DNA of 64,000 bases from Zymoseptoria tritici IPO323 (GCF_000219625.1 NC_018208.1:1116001-1180000), one strand, 5' to 3'. Counted from the stretch's first letter, positions 43,666 to 56,642 are shown. The notes: a model not told the origin generated them from the letters alone. Numbers and translations are program-made.

Positions 43666-45054
43666 AGGATCGACAACTACTCGGTCTGGAACACATGAAG
43701 GATGAAAGGTGGCGTTTGTTTGAACAAGGGTGCTTGGATGCGCCCTTTCTGGGCTCAGCATGAAGGTGGCCGGGCGTTTTCGATAATGCGATCATGGGAT
43801 GGGTTTGCTTTTTTTTCTCGAGTTATTTCCACACAACAACATTGCTGCGCTCACAATACCATCGTCGCCCGCTGCAGGAGGCGGCGCGCGCGAAGTGAGC
43901 TTCACATGAGGGCTGTACAGTAGTAGCAGCAGAGCAGTGGATGGATGGGAAGAAGACAGGTATCTCAGGCGATTGAGATGAAATGCATGATTACCAAACT
44001 ACTCATCGTCTCTTGTCCTTCACATTGACTTGTCTTTCACCTTTTCTGACATGCAAATACAGCTCCGAATCGATTGAACACGGCATTCTGTCGACTTGAC
44101 ACCTTCTGGGGAGCTGAGGAGGTGTAGTCCGATTTGTTTTGCTGTCCTCCGGACGCGCCTGAACACGCTAGCGGAGGCAGGTCCGCTCTCGGATCCGGAT
44201 TTTGGAACAGACCGACATCAGAGTGCAACCTGAAGTTCCACAGGAGTCGAGATAGCAGGAGCAGAAGGTGGATCAGGTGTTGAATGAGTGCAGTCGGAGG
44301 CGGCGAAGGATCTCACTGCGATCTTAAACTGCCGCACGGCAAGCTGAACTTGACCATGGCGCTTGAGACGGCCTCGCATGTACTTGCGCCTGGACGACGC
44401 AGAGAAGGGAAGTCCTCCGTCTTTCCACACCGTACCTTTATGCCCAAACGAGCTGACATGCCACCACACTTGTCTGGACCTACATGCGTAGGTGGACGGC
44501 CATATCGGCGTACATGCCAACGTACTTGAACGCCCAAATCAGCTGGCATCCCAGTGTAGCTGTACCGTCATCCAATCCGACATGCCAGCCTACTTGCACG
44601 CCTCTACAAGCCGGCATGGCATATTAGCTGTACATTTATCGGAAACGGCATGCCAGGAGACTTGTATGTCTGAATAAGCTGCGATGTCAGTATACTTGTC
44701 TGCATATTGAGACGTACCGGTACGGCCATACAGGCGTATATGGTAGTCGACCTGTGCGCACCGTGTACGGTGTTTGGAAAGGACATGAGGACGTCTGCTG
44801 TCTTTGGTAAAGGGAGACAGATACATCTACACGGTCAAGCTGGTTCGTTCAAGTCGTTCAGGTCGTTCATTCATTCGAGAGATATTTACAACTCGCATAT
44901 GCAGCAATAAGCTTCAGATGACCCAGATGATCCTCCTCCTCCAAGAAAAGCAGTCTGTCTATACACGCACACCAAGACACTCCCTGCTCAAGAAACACAA
45001 AGTGTACTGTCCTTCCATCCTTGCTGTCGATTTCGCCAGATTCCCAGACCTTCC
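43666..45054. other. Intergenic 1.4 kb containing a degenerate minisatellite
   Basis: No credible gene. The region 44440-44705 is repetitive (see separate entry). Confidence 0.5.
44440..44705. repeat. Degenerate tandem repeat, period about 34 bp
   Basis: A core resembling GACATGCCAGCGTACTTG recurs with the CATG-type anchor near 44455, 44511, 44545, 44580, 44613, 44648 and 44682; spacings after the first interval are 33-35 bp. Copies are only about 60-75% alike. Confidence 0.65.
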
Positions 45055-46934
45055 TCAATAATTCGGCGTCCTTGTATCCCTCCCTCCAAGATACACATGA
45101 TGCTCCACAGGCGTGAGAGTCCCATTTCCCTCCTGGCCTCTGCCTGCACCAAGATACCCATCATGCTGCGTAGCCTGCGTAGCCTGCGTAGCCTGCGTTC
45201 CATCGTGAGGCTGCAAACTCCTCGGAACATTTGCATCGGCCTGACTCGACGGACCGGTCTGCCGCTGAGAAAGAGTCGACCTCCAAGAATTAAACCCGCC
45301 CACCTCCTTCTCTCCTCTCTGCAACGCAGCCAAATTCTTCTCATTCACGGCGGCTTGTTTCTGCGTGTTCTTTCTCGGAAAGCGGGTGTCGATTTCGTTG
45401 TTTAGAGTTCCTCGGAGGGTTTCGCCGACGCCCTGGGTAGTGTTAGCTGGCTGATCTCTTTCGATGTCGCGGCTGGTGGGAAGTTTTGGATGGGTTGGAG
45501 ACTTACGTGCAGACCTTTGGCGGCCATCTTGAGATTTTGCAGTGTACCCGCTTGATATACAGCCGCTTGCTGTGGAGGCGCAGTTGCTTGTGTGCCGTGA
45601 GTGGTGGGTACCTGTGCTGGGAAGGAAGGTGGGGGACCAGTGACTGTGGCGGAGGTCATGGGTCCGACTGGACGGCGGGGGATGGTTGGTGGTGGAGCAG
45701 GGTACGCCGGTGCTGTGTGAGGCTGCACGGCAGGCGAGGAGCTCGGCGCCGCGTGCGTGGCGGTGTGCTGTTCGGGTGTCGGTGCGGCGTAGCTTGGAAC
45801 AGCGGGTGGAGATGTCCGGTCTGTATGAGCTGGGACGGGAGGAGCGTCTCTGCCATGAATAGTACCGGCTCGCGACCATTGGTTTCCTGCCTCTATGGGA
45901 CTGATTGGATCGCGGTCTCGGTGGTTGCGGTCTCGGTCCTCGCGCTCACGCTCGTATTCACGTTCGCGGTCGTACTCGCTTGGTGTCTCCTCTGGGATCG
46001 TCTCGCGGGAGCGATCGATATCGTAAGAGCGGCGATTGGGATTCCGATAAGGAACGAAAGGTGCGTTCTGCGGCTCGGTGTGGTCGACATTGGAGTTCGG
46101 CTGTTCGAGATTCGAGTTGGAGGATATGTTCGAGGAGGAAGGGTTGTGCTGAGAGGCCGCTGAGTCTGGATGCAGCTGTACGGAGTCGGCGGGCATTTCG
46201 GAAACGCCGCTGTTGTTAATCTGTTGGGCTGTCGGACTGACGATCGAGGGCGTGGTAGCGGCGCTGTTGTTGTTCTGCTGCTGGGTGACGGCAGAAGGCG
46301 TGCTAGCGACTTCAATCTTCTGCTCTTTCTTGCCTCCAGACTTCGTCGTGGTGGTAGTAGTCGTCGTAGTCGTAGTCGTGACCGTCGAGAGAATCTCTCC
46401 CGTCTGATCGTCGACCACATCGCCGGTCGCTCGATTAAGAGCCAGTCCTCGATCCTCGGAGACACCCTGAATCTGGCCCTCATTCCTCACCGGCACGAAG
46501 TTCTGCGAGTCGTTCTGGCTGTGCGTACTACTACCAGCATACGCAGAGTCATGACCAGGCGTCATAGCCGTGGAGTTCGAGTTCATACCATGCAGGGCCG
46601 AGAGTTGGGACTGCTGTTGTCCGTCATGACCGATGTTGTACATAGGTTTGAGAGTGACAATCGGTGGTGTCAACGCTCCTGATCGTCCTGCTCCAGTGCT
46701 GGTCCGGCGTTCTCCTTCCGCCGCTGCGTTGTTGGTAGGGTAAAAGATGGTTCCTCCATATCCAGATTTCGAATTGTTGGCGGCTTGTTGCTGCTGAGCC
46801 GTCTGCTGGATATCCTTCTCCTTCTTCTTGCCAAACAAGGCCGACAGCCTACGCTTCTGCTTCTCTTTCTCTTCCTTCTGAGCCATGGTTTCGGTCGGTT
46901 CGGGTGTGGTTGGACGGTCTTTCCGCAGTTTCAT
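45055..46934 (-). CDS. Low-complexity protein with conserved AAKGLHGVGETLRG C-terminal motif
   Basis: Exons 46934-45507 and 45432-45055 (intron 45506-45433, 74 nt, GTAAGT...CCCAG) give 601 aa; the ATG at 46886 (MAQKEEKEKQKRRLSALFGK) is an alternative start. Mostly disordered: a basic N-terminus, Gln/Asn/Ser-rich stretches, twelve consecutive Thr, an Arg/Asp/Glu-rich block (DREREYEREREDRDRNHRD), Pro-rich parts, then MAAKGLHGVGETLRGTLNNE-IDTRFPRKN and a tail with GTQATQATQATQHDG encoded by a 9-bp microsatellite. The AAKG(L/I)HG(x)GExxRG motif recurs in fungal hypothetical proteins; its function is unknown to me. Confidence 0.75.
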
Positions 46935-48002
46935 GGTACAACCCTACAGAAGCGGGTGAAGCTCGAGGGGTGGGTATATATGGGAGATGGAGAAAGTGGC
47001 AGTGAAAGCAGGGATGCAGCAACCCAGCTGAAGAGTGGCGAGTATGCAAAACTGAAAGCTGCGCAATACTGACAGTGATGAGAGGAGATAAAAACCTGCT
47101 GTACCTACCAAATCCCTCATAGGCGCTCCTCTCCCGGCGGGTGTGGATGTAAAGTTGGCTACGCAGCTGTCTTGGTGATGTCACGGCGCGGATAGCTCGC
47201 TCGTGCTCGTGAAGGAGGGGAAGATCTCATGCGCCACGAGATCATCTTTGCCCTGCATGATGCTGATGGGAGGAAGACGATTGAGAGATGAGAGGTGTAT
47301 ACCAGATGTGGCTGTGATGTTGATGATGTTGTTGCAAAGTACAAGGAATGGATCCGGTGGGAGATGTGATGTTGTTCCAGACATGTCTCGGAGCATGGGT
47401 GCCACGCGGATTGCTTCCATATGGTGTCCGTAGGACTGCCGACTGCCTCCAACTTGTTGCTCGTCGATCGTTCTGGGAGTTGTTCTGCTAGATCAGTCAA
47501 TGACTGCCAGGCTGACTGTCGCCATACATTTCGTCGTGTTGACCTGAAAAAATCCGAGATCATGAGTGGTGGTGGTGTTGAAGTGACAAAGACCTGCGAC
47601 TATCATGGTCTCTTGTGTATGACTATGAAAAGTAACCAAAACAGCAACAAAAGCGTGGAATTGCATGCAAGAGGCGGCGACGACGATGGAGAATTACGAC
47701 AACGATGCTATCGCAATGCATGTTCAATACGCATCATTTCCATCCATACCGGACACCACAACACCTCGTGGTCGTGAAGTCGACAACAACCCAAACCCTA
47801 ACCCTAATGCGAATTATACTAAGATTCGTCGATACGAGCAAGGGCTTCACTCTTTCTGGGTTGCAATGCACATCCATACGTATGACTGCGCTCTTGCTGG
47901 CATACTCTTCGCATCGTTCAATCCTCTTCGCTCATCCTCCGTATGGTCTATACACTGATGCCTGTTCCCACGAACGCCATATCCATCCAATGAACAGCCC
48001 AT
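46935..48002. other. Intergenic, about 1.1 kb
   Basis: No supportable gene. It contains CCCAAACCCTAACCCTAATG at about 47791, a short telomere-like string. Confidence 0.45.
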
Positions 48003-50785
48003 CTAGCCGAGACCGGCAGTACCCAGGCGAATCTTCTGCTCGATCGGCGCCTGCGAACCCTCACCGTCCTTGCCCAGACCCATGCCCTTACTCCAACCCA
48101 TCTTCAGCATCAACCGATGTCCCATGCTCTCCTGCCCGATCTCCGCAGCACCGGCACCCACAATCTCGCCATTGCGAACACCAACAGCGGACTTGCTGAA
48201 GCCTCCCTTGCCTCTACCACCTGGCCCGCCCGGAACAGCTCCGCCCTTGGCCAGCTTCTTCGCCTTGCCGTTGGTGAGGAAGCCCTTCTCCGACACAGCC
48301 ATGACGCGTTCGAAGACGTCAGGAGAATACGGCTGGGTACGAGCGGTTTTCGCCAGAATCGGAAACCTATTCTTGCCGCTGCCCTGAGACTTGGAGTTCA
48401 GGTTGAAAGCGGTAGCGATCGTGTGAAGAGCCGCCCTGTCGCTCTTAGCCATGGACGGGAACGACCGCGTCATCATCGAGTCGTTCTGGAGGAAGTCGCG
48501 AAGTTCGTCGGCAACCTGCCGCATAGTCATGCCGAGCGGGTACTTAGCGTTCAGATCGGGCTTGCCTTTGCGGCCGGCTGAGCCAAGTAGGCCTTCACGA
48601 CGGAGCTCTTCGCGCTCGAGCTTCTGCTGGCTCTTCTTGAAGCGGTCCTTCTGCCAGGCGTCGTTGAGGTTGGCCTTCAACTCATCGTCGGAAATGGTGT
48701 CGAGAACGTCTGGGAGCTTGCCCTTCCGGCCCTTCTTGGTGGGTCGCAGCGATGGACGTTCCATGTCCATGATATCGAAACCGTTTTCGCCGTATTGCTC
48801 CACGGTGTCTGCAAGAGCGGTCGCGTTGGGAAAGTTGAACTTCTTGTCACCTCCACTGCGCCGCGCGCTGCGTTTTCCAAACGCGGAGTTGGTGATCTCT
48901 GAAAGACCTGCACGTGCTGCGGTGATGTCGCCGAAGCCTTCGTCAGATGTGTAAGTGAATGCTCCGTCATCAATCAGAAGCTCGTCACCGGTCATGCCGA
49001 GCTCTTCTTGCTTTGCAAACAGTCGAGCGATCTGCTCATCTGTCATGCGCTCGATCCGGCGTTGACGGATGTCTAGTTCGTCCTCCCACATCTGCTTCTC
49101 GGTGTACTCCAGCTCGTCTTCCAAATCAGATGCGTTCAGATCCTCTTCCGAGGAGAGCTCGTCAGAGTCCGGATTGAGCGCATCACTGCTGTCACTTTCC
49201 CAATCTGATTCGTGGTCTTCACCCTCGCTCCTCATGTACTTTGGCAGCACTTCATCATCGGCAATCGCCTTTCCATTGACGACCATCGAAGGTCCAAGAC
49301 CAACTGACCGCGCTTCGAATGCAGAGATCTCCACCTCGCTCCCGTTGCCAACATCGTCATCATCAAGACCCGCGGCAAGGTTCTCCATGTAATCGTCATA
49401 TGCAGCTTCGCCGTCGGTGTCATTGTCATCGGAGTCGATAGCCTTTCTCATCGCGCGATTACTCTTCTTGCGACCCTTCTTGCCGGCCCTCCTGCTCGGG
49501 CCAGCGTCCTTGACACTGATCTCTGCAGCATATGGATCTACCGTGCTCACCGAGGAGACGTCCGCTTGTTGACCGACCACCACGAGGTGGGGAAGACGTT
49601 CGCGCATGGAGGCCGTGCCCTTCGCTGCCTTCTTCTCCTTCAGTGTAGATTTCCAATCCGCCTTTGCCGTAGCTACGTCGTCCGCGGTAGCTTTGGAAGT
49701 CTCAGAATTGTCCGCCTGCACAAATCGAACCTTCGAGTCTTTCTGCGGCGCTTCTTTAAATGCCTTGATTTCCGACTCGGACGGGCCGAGATCTGGACGA
49801 GGCTTCTTGTTATGCTTCCGCCAGTACGGCACGTCTGGAGCTGGCGTCCACTCATCTGCAGGTCGAACGGTCTGATCGTGGACTGAAGGCTGACTCGCCC
49901 AGCCCATGTACGTTGGAGCCTCCTTCGTGGACTTGATGGGCTCAGTTCCTCCAGCCAGAGCGCGAAGCAGGTCGTCTGTCATGTGAGGTGCTTCTTCAAC
50001 GGGCGGCTGTGGTGCTGTAGCCTTTACATTTGTCGGTGCCACTGGTAGTGCTGGCGTCCTCGCGGATGCTGGAGTCTTTCCTGGTGCCGGTGAAGCGACT
50101 GCTATGGGAGCATCGTCGATGATCACGGCACGTTTGTTCCGACCGGAGAAAACCACAACCTCGTCGTCCGAATCGGATGGTATGGGAGAGGGTGCACGAC
50201 GGGCTGCACGCTTGCTGTTCGCCATCTTGCTCTCGAGTGACGAATCACCCACTGTGTCAACGACGAACATCGGTTCCGTGGGTGCCTCATCCACTTCCAT
50301 CTCTTCTGTGGCGTTGTGTATGTTCAAGTCTGCCATTCGGTCCTCCGACTCTTCAATCGTGGTACTTGTGACAATGTTGATCTCAATGTTGTCCTCAGCC
50401 ACGTCACTCAGATCATCCATCTCTTCATCTTCATCGTCGTCGTTGGAGGTGTAAGGCGGTGGTGGAGTGGCGTCTGTTGTGTGCCGCAATTGGGTGGGAG
50501 GAGCGTTGGTGCCCGCACTGACGAACGCGATTGCCTGTTCTCGAAATTTCACATTCGCCGTAAAGCTCGATGCGCCGTTTCGGGGAGGAGCACTTCCAGC
50601 GAAGCCCTTGAATGGCTTGAACGGCGATTGTTCTGGGAGCACTTTAGCATGTGATTGAGCGAGATGCATGGCATTTTCTTGCGCGCACCAAAATCATCAT
50701 CGTCGTAATCTCGTTGAGGTTGTCTGAATGCCTTCTGTGCTTTTTGCTTCTTTCCCGCCCTCCCTTTCTGCTTGTTCTTCGCCAT
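48003..50785 (-). CDS. Sqs1-like R3H and G-patch protein
   Basis: Exons 50785-50689 and 50632-48003 give 908 aa. The N-terminus is basic (MAKNKQKGRAGKKQKAQK), followed by DYDDDDFEQSPFKPFKGFAG. Long acidic, disordered regions fill the middle. An R3H-like domain lies near the C-terminus (LRDFLQNDSMMTRSFPSMAK, then SDRAALHTIATAFNLNSKS). The last 50 residues are a G-patch (IGQESMGHRLMLKMGWSKGM-GLGKDGEGSQAPIE). This order matches yeast Sqs1/Pfa1, an activator of the helicase Prp43 in ribosome maturation and spliceosome disassembly. The intron (50688-50633) is 56 nt. Confidence 0.88.
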
Positions 50786-51419
50786 TGTGCTGTACAATAT
50801 CTAGCTTTCCAAATGTGCTGCTGACAGTTGCCACCGACCGAGGTGCGGAAGAGGTAATGCGTCAAAGTTCTCCCAAGCCGAATGGCAATGCAAATTCCAG
50901 GACACGCGTAGAACCGTCAAGGAATGACTCTGGTCAGGTGTGAAAGGGCAAAGACAGAAGCAACAGAACAATGGAGCGACCGGCGCGATGGTTTCGTGGT
51001 ACTGACTCTTTCATCGATGACAAGATGCGGCTCCACAACGTTCACACCCTGCAGCCCCGCCATCGATAAGCTCCCGTCCCTCCTAGCGCCATCTCTGTGA
51101 AGGCAGATCTCCAACATCCATCACATCTCACTCATCTACCAAGCAGTGTGACTTTGTTGTATTCTCCGACAGCTCCAGTGGAGGATCTCGCCTTAAAGCA
51201 AGCCTTGTCGATCGATCTACGAAGCCGAGGAGGAGCTTCGTCCCTGGGTGTGGCTGCGGGAAAGTCGTCCAGCTGGTCCCGCGTCACATGCTTGTAGCTC
51301 TCTCCACCTCCTCCTACCTAGACACCAAGACCCGTCCCGTGAGCACCTCGTCGCCTGCCCGGTGTAGGCTAATACTTCCGATCATCTCCTACTTCTCCCT
51401 CATACTCCATGGGAACATA
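50786..51419. other. Divergent promoter region between the Sqs1-like gene and ATG4
   Basis: No gene seen; an in-frame extension of the ATG4 frame back to 51288 lacks supporting features. Confidence 0.4.
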
Positions 51420-52794
51420 ATGAACGACTTTGCTCGCTTCAAGAAGCGGGCTGTGGACTACCTGTTCGATCGCCCTGTCCGAAACGATGACTCCTCTCCG
51501 ATCTGGTGCTTAGGACAGTCCTACGACTCCGAATACAAAGCGCCTCACCCAGACCCTGTGACCGGCTCTTCTCCGTCTGCAAAATCCGACTCCGATATCT
51601 CCCACGCCGATTCCGCCGTTGTAACTCAGGTCCCATCCACCGACACCTCCTCCAAACCCGAAGCAACCGACGATGAGCTTGCCAAGAGTTTCGACCAGGT
51701 CCAGATATCAAAGTCGATGGAAGAGGAGGATCTTGGCTGGCCTTCGCAGTTCCTCGATGACTTTGAGTCTCGAGTGTGGATGACATATCGGAACAACTTC
51801 CCACCCATACAGAAAGCATCAGACCCAGCAGCCACATCCAACATGTCGTTTGCTACCAAGCTACGAAGTCTCGCAAATCAGGGCAACTTCACCTCGGATA
51901 CAGGCTGGGGTTGTATGATCAGGAGTGGACAGTCTCTGTTGGCAAACACAGTGGTCATGCTACGGCTAGGCAGGGATTGGAGACGAGGACAAAAGGAGAA
52001 GCAGCATCACGAGATTCTTTCCATGTTCGCAGACACACCTGAGGCTCCATTCTCAATACACAAGTTTGTTGAGCACGGAGCGAGTGCTTGCGGCACATAT
52101 CCCGGCGAATGGTTTGGACCCAGCGCGACAGCTAGGTGCATACGGTAAGTCGTTCTCCAGTCCACCAACTCGACTCCCAGCTAACACCATTACCAGCGCC
52201 CTCACGGAGAAGTACCACGACGTCGGCCTCCGCGTCTATGCCCGGCCCAACGACTCCGACGTCTACATCGACACCCTCACAGCAACAACAACCCAACACT
52301 CCGCCTCGGAAACCTTTTCTCCAACCCTCATCGTCCTAGGTGTCCGCCTCGGAATCGAGAAAGTCACACCCGCCTACCACGCCGCTCTGAAGTCCATCCT
52401 CGAACTTCCTCAATCCGTCGGCATCGCTGGTGGCCGTCCAAGTTCCAGCCACTACTTCGTCGGCCATCAGGGCGATCACTTCTTTTACCTAGATCCGCAT
52501 ACCACCCGGCCGATGCTAACTGCCCAGCCGACGGCGGAGGACGTGGAGTCGTGCCATACGCGGAGGATCAGGAGGTTAAGTATCGCGGAGATGGACCCGA
52601 GTATGCTGCTGGGGTTCTTGGTCAGGGACAAGGAGGACTTTGAGGATTGGAAGCGGAAGATTGAGGGAATCCCGGGTAAGGCGATCGTGCACATCCATGA
52701 GACGGAGCCGGGCTACGCAGCTGGAACGGGAAATGAGAGGGCGAGTGCGGTGGATGAGGTGGAGACAATGGACGAGGACGATGAGAGTTGGTGA
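51420..52794 (+). CDS. ATG4: Atg4 autophagy cysteine protease
   Basis: Exons 51420-52144 and 52197-52794 give 440 aa. The start MNDFARFKKRAVDYLFD matches the family. The catalytic Cys is in TSDTGWGCMIRSGQ and the Asp/His pair in FYLDPHTTRP; QSVGIAGGRPSSSHYFVGHQ precedes it. The C-terminal part has MLLGFLVRDKEDFEDWK. Atg4 cleaves the C-terminus of Atg8 before lipidation and deconjugates Atg8-PE. One 52-nt intron (52145-52196). Confidence 0.95.
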
Positions 52795-53804
52795 TGAGGA
52801 AATTGGCGTTTGGGCTATGACGGGAATGATTTATGAACTGCATGACTGAGAGTCTCTACGTTTTCCTGCTCTAAGTCCAAGCTACTCAGGTGCCAGTCGA
52901 GCGGTGTTTTTCCGGCGAGGCGACGAAGACTTGGACTTGTTAAGAGACAGTTTGGGCGGCCTTGAAATCAGGATATTGCGAGGATTCAAGAAACTATCCG
53001 ACCGACGTCCGGCCAGCATGAAAGACGGATGGCACTCTTTCCGACACCAATTTCCCATTCGGTCGACCAGGCTTGTCTCTCTGTCCAGATGGTCTTCGAT
53101 TTCTTGAATTCTTGCGCTGGAAAGGACCTCGATTGTCTCCTCTCGAGAGTAGTCGACATTCGGTGTGGTCGATCTCGTAGCTCTGATGAGTATGGCAAAA
53201 CGGCAGTGAACCGATTCGAGCGGCTAACAAAGTAACAATGGTTCCATCTGGCACGATCTACACTGTCAGTACTCACTAGCGACTCTTGACCTTTGCTATC
53301 GTGCTGCAGGAGGTGAGAAGGATAGACGATATAAATCTTTCGGTCGATCATGCAGTATCGATTGTAGCAAGTCCAGTATCAAGCCTTGAAGTGTCCACCA
53401 AGAGCTGTCGTGATGCACGCCAGGATCACCTGTAGACATCCCAGCAGTGCGGACCTCGGGGGGGACCTAGAAAGTTTGGGCCACCCAAAGTAAATTCACC
53501 TGGAGAGCAAATCCAACAAACGTGACATCCAGAAACTCTCTCCCGCTTCCGCTCCGCTCTCTCTCAAGGCAAACATCATCATTACCCAAAGAGACACACA
53601 CATTTCTTTGTGTTGAAGTGAGCTCTTTCGCTTACAACAAGACCCCCGGCGCGACCTCATCTCCGTCCTCGCCGCCATACATCTAATCTAATCGATCGTC
53701 TCCGTCGTCGGACTTCACGCCCGAAAACATCCACTCTCGCTTCATCGCATCGTCATTGAAAAACACATTCGCTTGTGAGAGATCGAGGCGCTTAGGAAGG
53801 GCGA
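52795..53804. other. Intergenic, about 1 kb
   Basis: No coding sequence with support on either strand; small open frames only. Confidence 0.4.
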
Positions 53805-55085
53805 ATGGCTCACAATGCAAAGCTCGTTCAGGACGAGAGCGACGAGTACGAGTGAGTGAAGGCCACATACACACGCCGAAGACGAGCTATGGCTCCAAGC
53901 AATGGCTATGTGCAGAAACATTGATCTGACATGGGCGCAGCTATGAGTCTCTACCGCCAAACTTCTCGCTCGCTGCCAACATGGCGGCGGGAGCCTTTGC
54001 TGGAATCGCTGTATGTTGCCGATGCTCCCGGGAATGGGCGGTGGAGCAGGAGAGAGAGCTTACACCAGGATTTAGGAACACTCTGTGATGTACCCCATTG
54101 ATCTACTGAAGGTAAGTCGCGGAGCCTCGCGGAGAACAGAATCACTGCAAGACATTTCGCTGACAGCGTCCTTACCAGACGCGAATGCAAGTCGTCAACC
54201 CGACACCGGCTGCCATCTACACGGGCATTGGCAATGCGATATCGACCATTTCAAGAGTAGAGGGATATATGTCATTATGGAGAGGATTGTCTAGCGTGGT
54301 CGTGGGAGCAGGTATGCGCGAAGGAAGAAAAGATTCGAAGCGGAGACACACATCTGACAATTTCCACCAGGGCCCGCGCACGCCGTCTACTTTGCTACAT
54401 ACGAGGTTGTCAAGCAAGCAATGGGAGGAAACGCATCTGGACATCATCCTGTGGCCGCAGGTGAGCACGACTAGCATGTGACTCGAAATTCTCCCACACT
54501 GACCCTTTCTACCCAGCCTCCAGCGGCGCCTGCGCAACCATTGCCTCGGACGCCTTCATGAACCCCTTCGACGTGATCAAACAACGCATGCAAATGCACG
54601 GCAGCACCTACACCTCCCTCATCGACTGCGCAACCAAAGTCTTCCGCTCCGAAGGTCTCCGCGCCTTCTACGTCTCCTACCCAACCACACTCACCATGAC
54701 CGTGCCCTTCACCGCCCTCCAATTCACCGCCTACGAGTCCCTCACAAAATACATGCAGCGCAAACGCGGCGCACAGGGAGCCTACGACCCTCTCACGCAT
54801 TGCACGGCCGGTGGATTGGCGGGAGGTGTTGCGGCGGCCGCGACGACACCACTGGATGTGATCAAGACGTTGTTGCAGACACGGGGTACCTCGACGGATA
54901 TGGAGATCAGGCATGCGAGGGGCTTGTTCCCGGCGGCGGGGATTATTTGGAGGAGGGAGGGTGCCAAGGGCTTCTTCCGTGGGATGAACGCGAGAGTGGT
55001 GACTGCGGCGCCGAGCACGGCGATCTGCTGGAGTGCGTATGAGTTGGCCAAGGCGTACTTCATTCGGGTGGAGGATGAGGCTTGA
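53805..55085 (+). CDS. Mitochondrial iron carrier, mitoferrin (Mrs3/Mrs4-like)
   Basis: Six exons (53805-53851, 53941-54010, 54076-54111, 54179-54311, 54371-54460, 54517-55085) give 314 aa. It has three mitochondrial carrier repeats with signatures YPIDLLKTRMQ, NPFDVIKQRMQ and TPLDVIKTLLQ, and six predicted helices. Mitoferrin-specific stretches include GPAHAVYFATYEVVKQAMGG and SYPTTLTMTVPFTALQFTAY-E. It transports ferrous iron across the inner membrane for heme and Fe-S synthesis. Introns of 89, 65, 67, 59 and 56 nt. Confidence 0.93.
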
Positions 55086-55609
55086 AAAGCGTCGAAGAAG
55101 ACACAATTACTTGGTGGTGGGTGGCATGAGGCGAGGTCAGTGGGACAACAGCAAGCAGCGGAGTTGAGGATTGCTGGCGTGCGAAGGGGAAGAGAAATGC
55201 TTGGACCAGGCGATGACGGGGAAGCAAGAGACGCTCTGCATAAGAACGGGACCTGCAAACCATTGGCATGTGAAGGCGCTTCGTGGAGGTCCCTTTCGGC
55301 GGATTTCTGTGTGTAACATATCAGACATGAGCATGGCGGAGATGTGGCTTGGAGGGCGACTGGCACTGAGAGAGGTGGGATCTCAGACGACGATGATGAG
55401 ATGTTAGATACTGGGAGAGTCCGAGCCGACGATCAGCGCACGCGCTTTGATCGATTACAATGAAAACCTGCTTGACTTGTGCCAACTTACTTTCTGGAAT
55501 TCTTGGCTGTTGAAGGATGCGATGTGCTCTACAGACTCTGTATATACAAGCCTCCCCACGACCCTCCTCAAAGGTCCCTCGTTCCACGATTTACCGCCCT
55601 CCTCCGATT
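55086..55609. other. Intergenic, about 520 bp
   Basis: No gene seen. Confidence 0.35.
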
Positions 55610-55903
55610 CTACTTTACAATGTTGGCTACGCCAGTCTGAGCGTTGTCGACTATCGGGATGACGGATCCTTGAGTAAGACTGTTGACCGCATTGACCATC
55701 TCTTGAGCGTTCAATTGGCGCTTGACGATGTTGGAGACTCCGGTCTGGGCTTCGTCGACTACGGAAATGACGGAGCCTTGGGTCAGACTGTTGATCGCAT
55801 CGACGGTTTCCTGGGCGGTGAGTTGGCGGGAGGAGATGATGGGAGCGGCTGCCACGAGGGCGGCGGAGGAGAGGAGAGCAATGGAGGTGGTGGAGAAGCG
55901 CAT
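55610..55903 (-). CDS. Small secreted repeat protein, likely Kex2-processed precursor
   Basis: 97 aa from the ATG at 55903. Signal peptide MRFSTTSIALLSSAALVAAA, then PIISSR, then two tandem repeats of 35 residues separated by KR. Repeat 1 runs from QLTAQETVDAINSLTQGSVI to GVSNIVKR and repeat 2 from QLNAQEMVNAVNSLTQGSVI to GVANIVK (27 of 35 identical). The dibasic KR followed by Q, and the R before the first repeat, are typical Kex2-type cleavage positions. No cysteines. Tandem peptides cut from a secreted precursor occur in fungal Kex2-processed repeat proteins (pheromones, repellents, RiPP precursors). No processing enzymes or tailoring genes are adjacent, so the product and role are unknown. 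Confidence 0.75.
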   Translation of the reverse strand: MRFSTTSIALLSSAALVAAAPIISSRQLTAQETVDAINSLTQGSVISVVDEAQTGVSNIVKRQLNAQEMVNAVNSLTQGSVIPIVDNAQTGVANIVK

Positions 55904-56642
55904 GTTGGAGGTTTGTTGGACGGGTCGAGTAGGTTTGAGGTGGTAGGGTGTTGGAATGTGTTGGAAGTGTGTTGAGGTTGATGTCAAAGGTGGAGTTGGT
56001 GAAGTTGCTGCTGGACATGTAAGTAGAAACGCCGTTTGGAATATACTTATACTGCTCTTCGTTGTCTTCCCTTCAACGTAGGAGATCTCTGACGTCGCGG
56101 TACTTCAACGCAAGACCAGAGTGTCACGTTGATCGACATGTATGGCTCGAACAAATGGTACAGGTGCCGCAAGCGACTGGTTGCGTTCTGGTCGACGTTC
56201 CCTAGGGATGGACAAGATCGACGAACGCGTTGCTGGAAAGGCTCTGAGACACCGATGTAATCTTGTCCAGACACCCGCTCGTTCATGATGTCTGCTTGCA
56301 GGAACCGCTTCAAATGACGAACCCGACTTGTCCCAAAGAAGGCAACACACTAGTGAGAGAGACATATGCATGCGTTCTGCGAGGACCCTGCGTTGGATCA
56401 ACAAGGTAGTCCTACGAGGCCAGTACTGAAGAGAGACCAAGGCACTACTGTCGCAGCCTTTGGGGCATGATGAGCACACCTGGACAGGTGACCTCGAGAT
56501 GGCACGATCGCTCTGTCACCAAGCTCCTGTGAGGTCGTCAGTCCGGAGTCAGGTCGATTACTTATGAAGGTGTCCCGTAGAAGTTGATTGTGGCCCGATT
56601 CTGTTGAATGGTATGGTGTTGGCCGCACGGAACCCTCCACGT
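55904..56642. other. Intergenic, about 740 bp
   Basis: No supportable gene; contains the promoter of the small secreted protein. Confidence 0.35.

Noticed and set aside
44284..45061. Several 60-100 aa frames around the minisatellite
   Set aside because: Short, without homology-like motifs and overlapping a tandem repeat.
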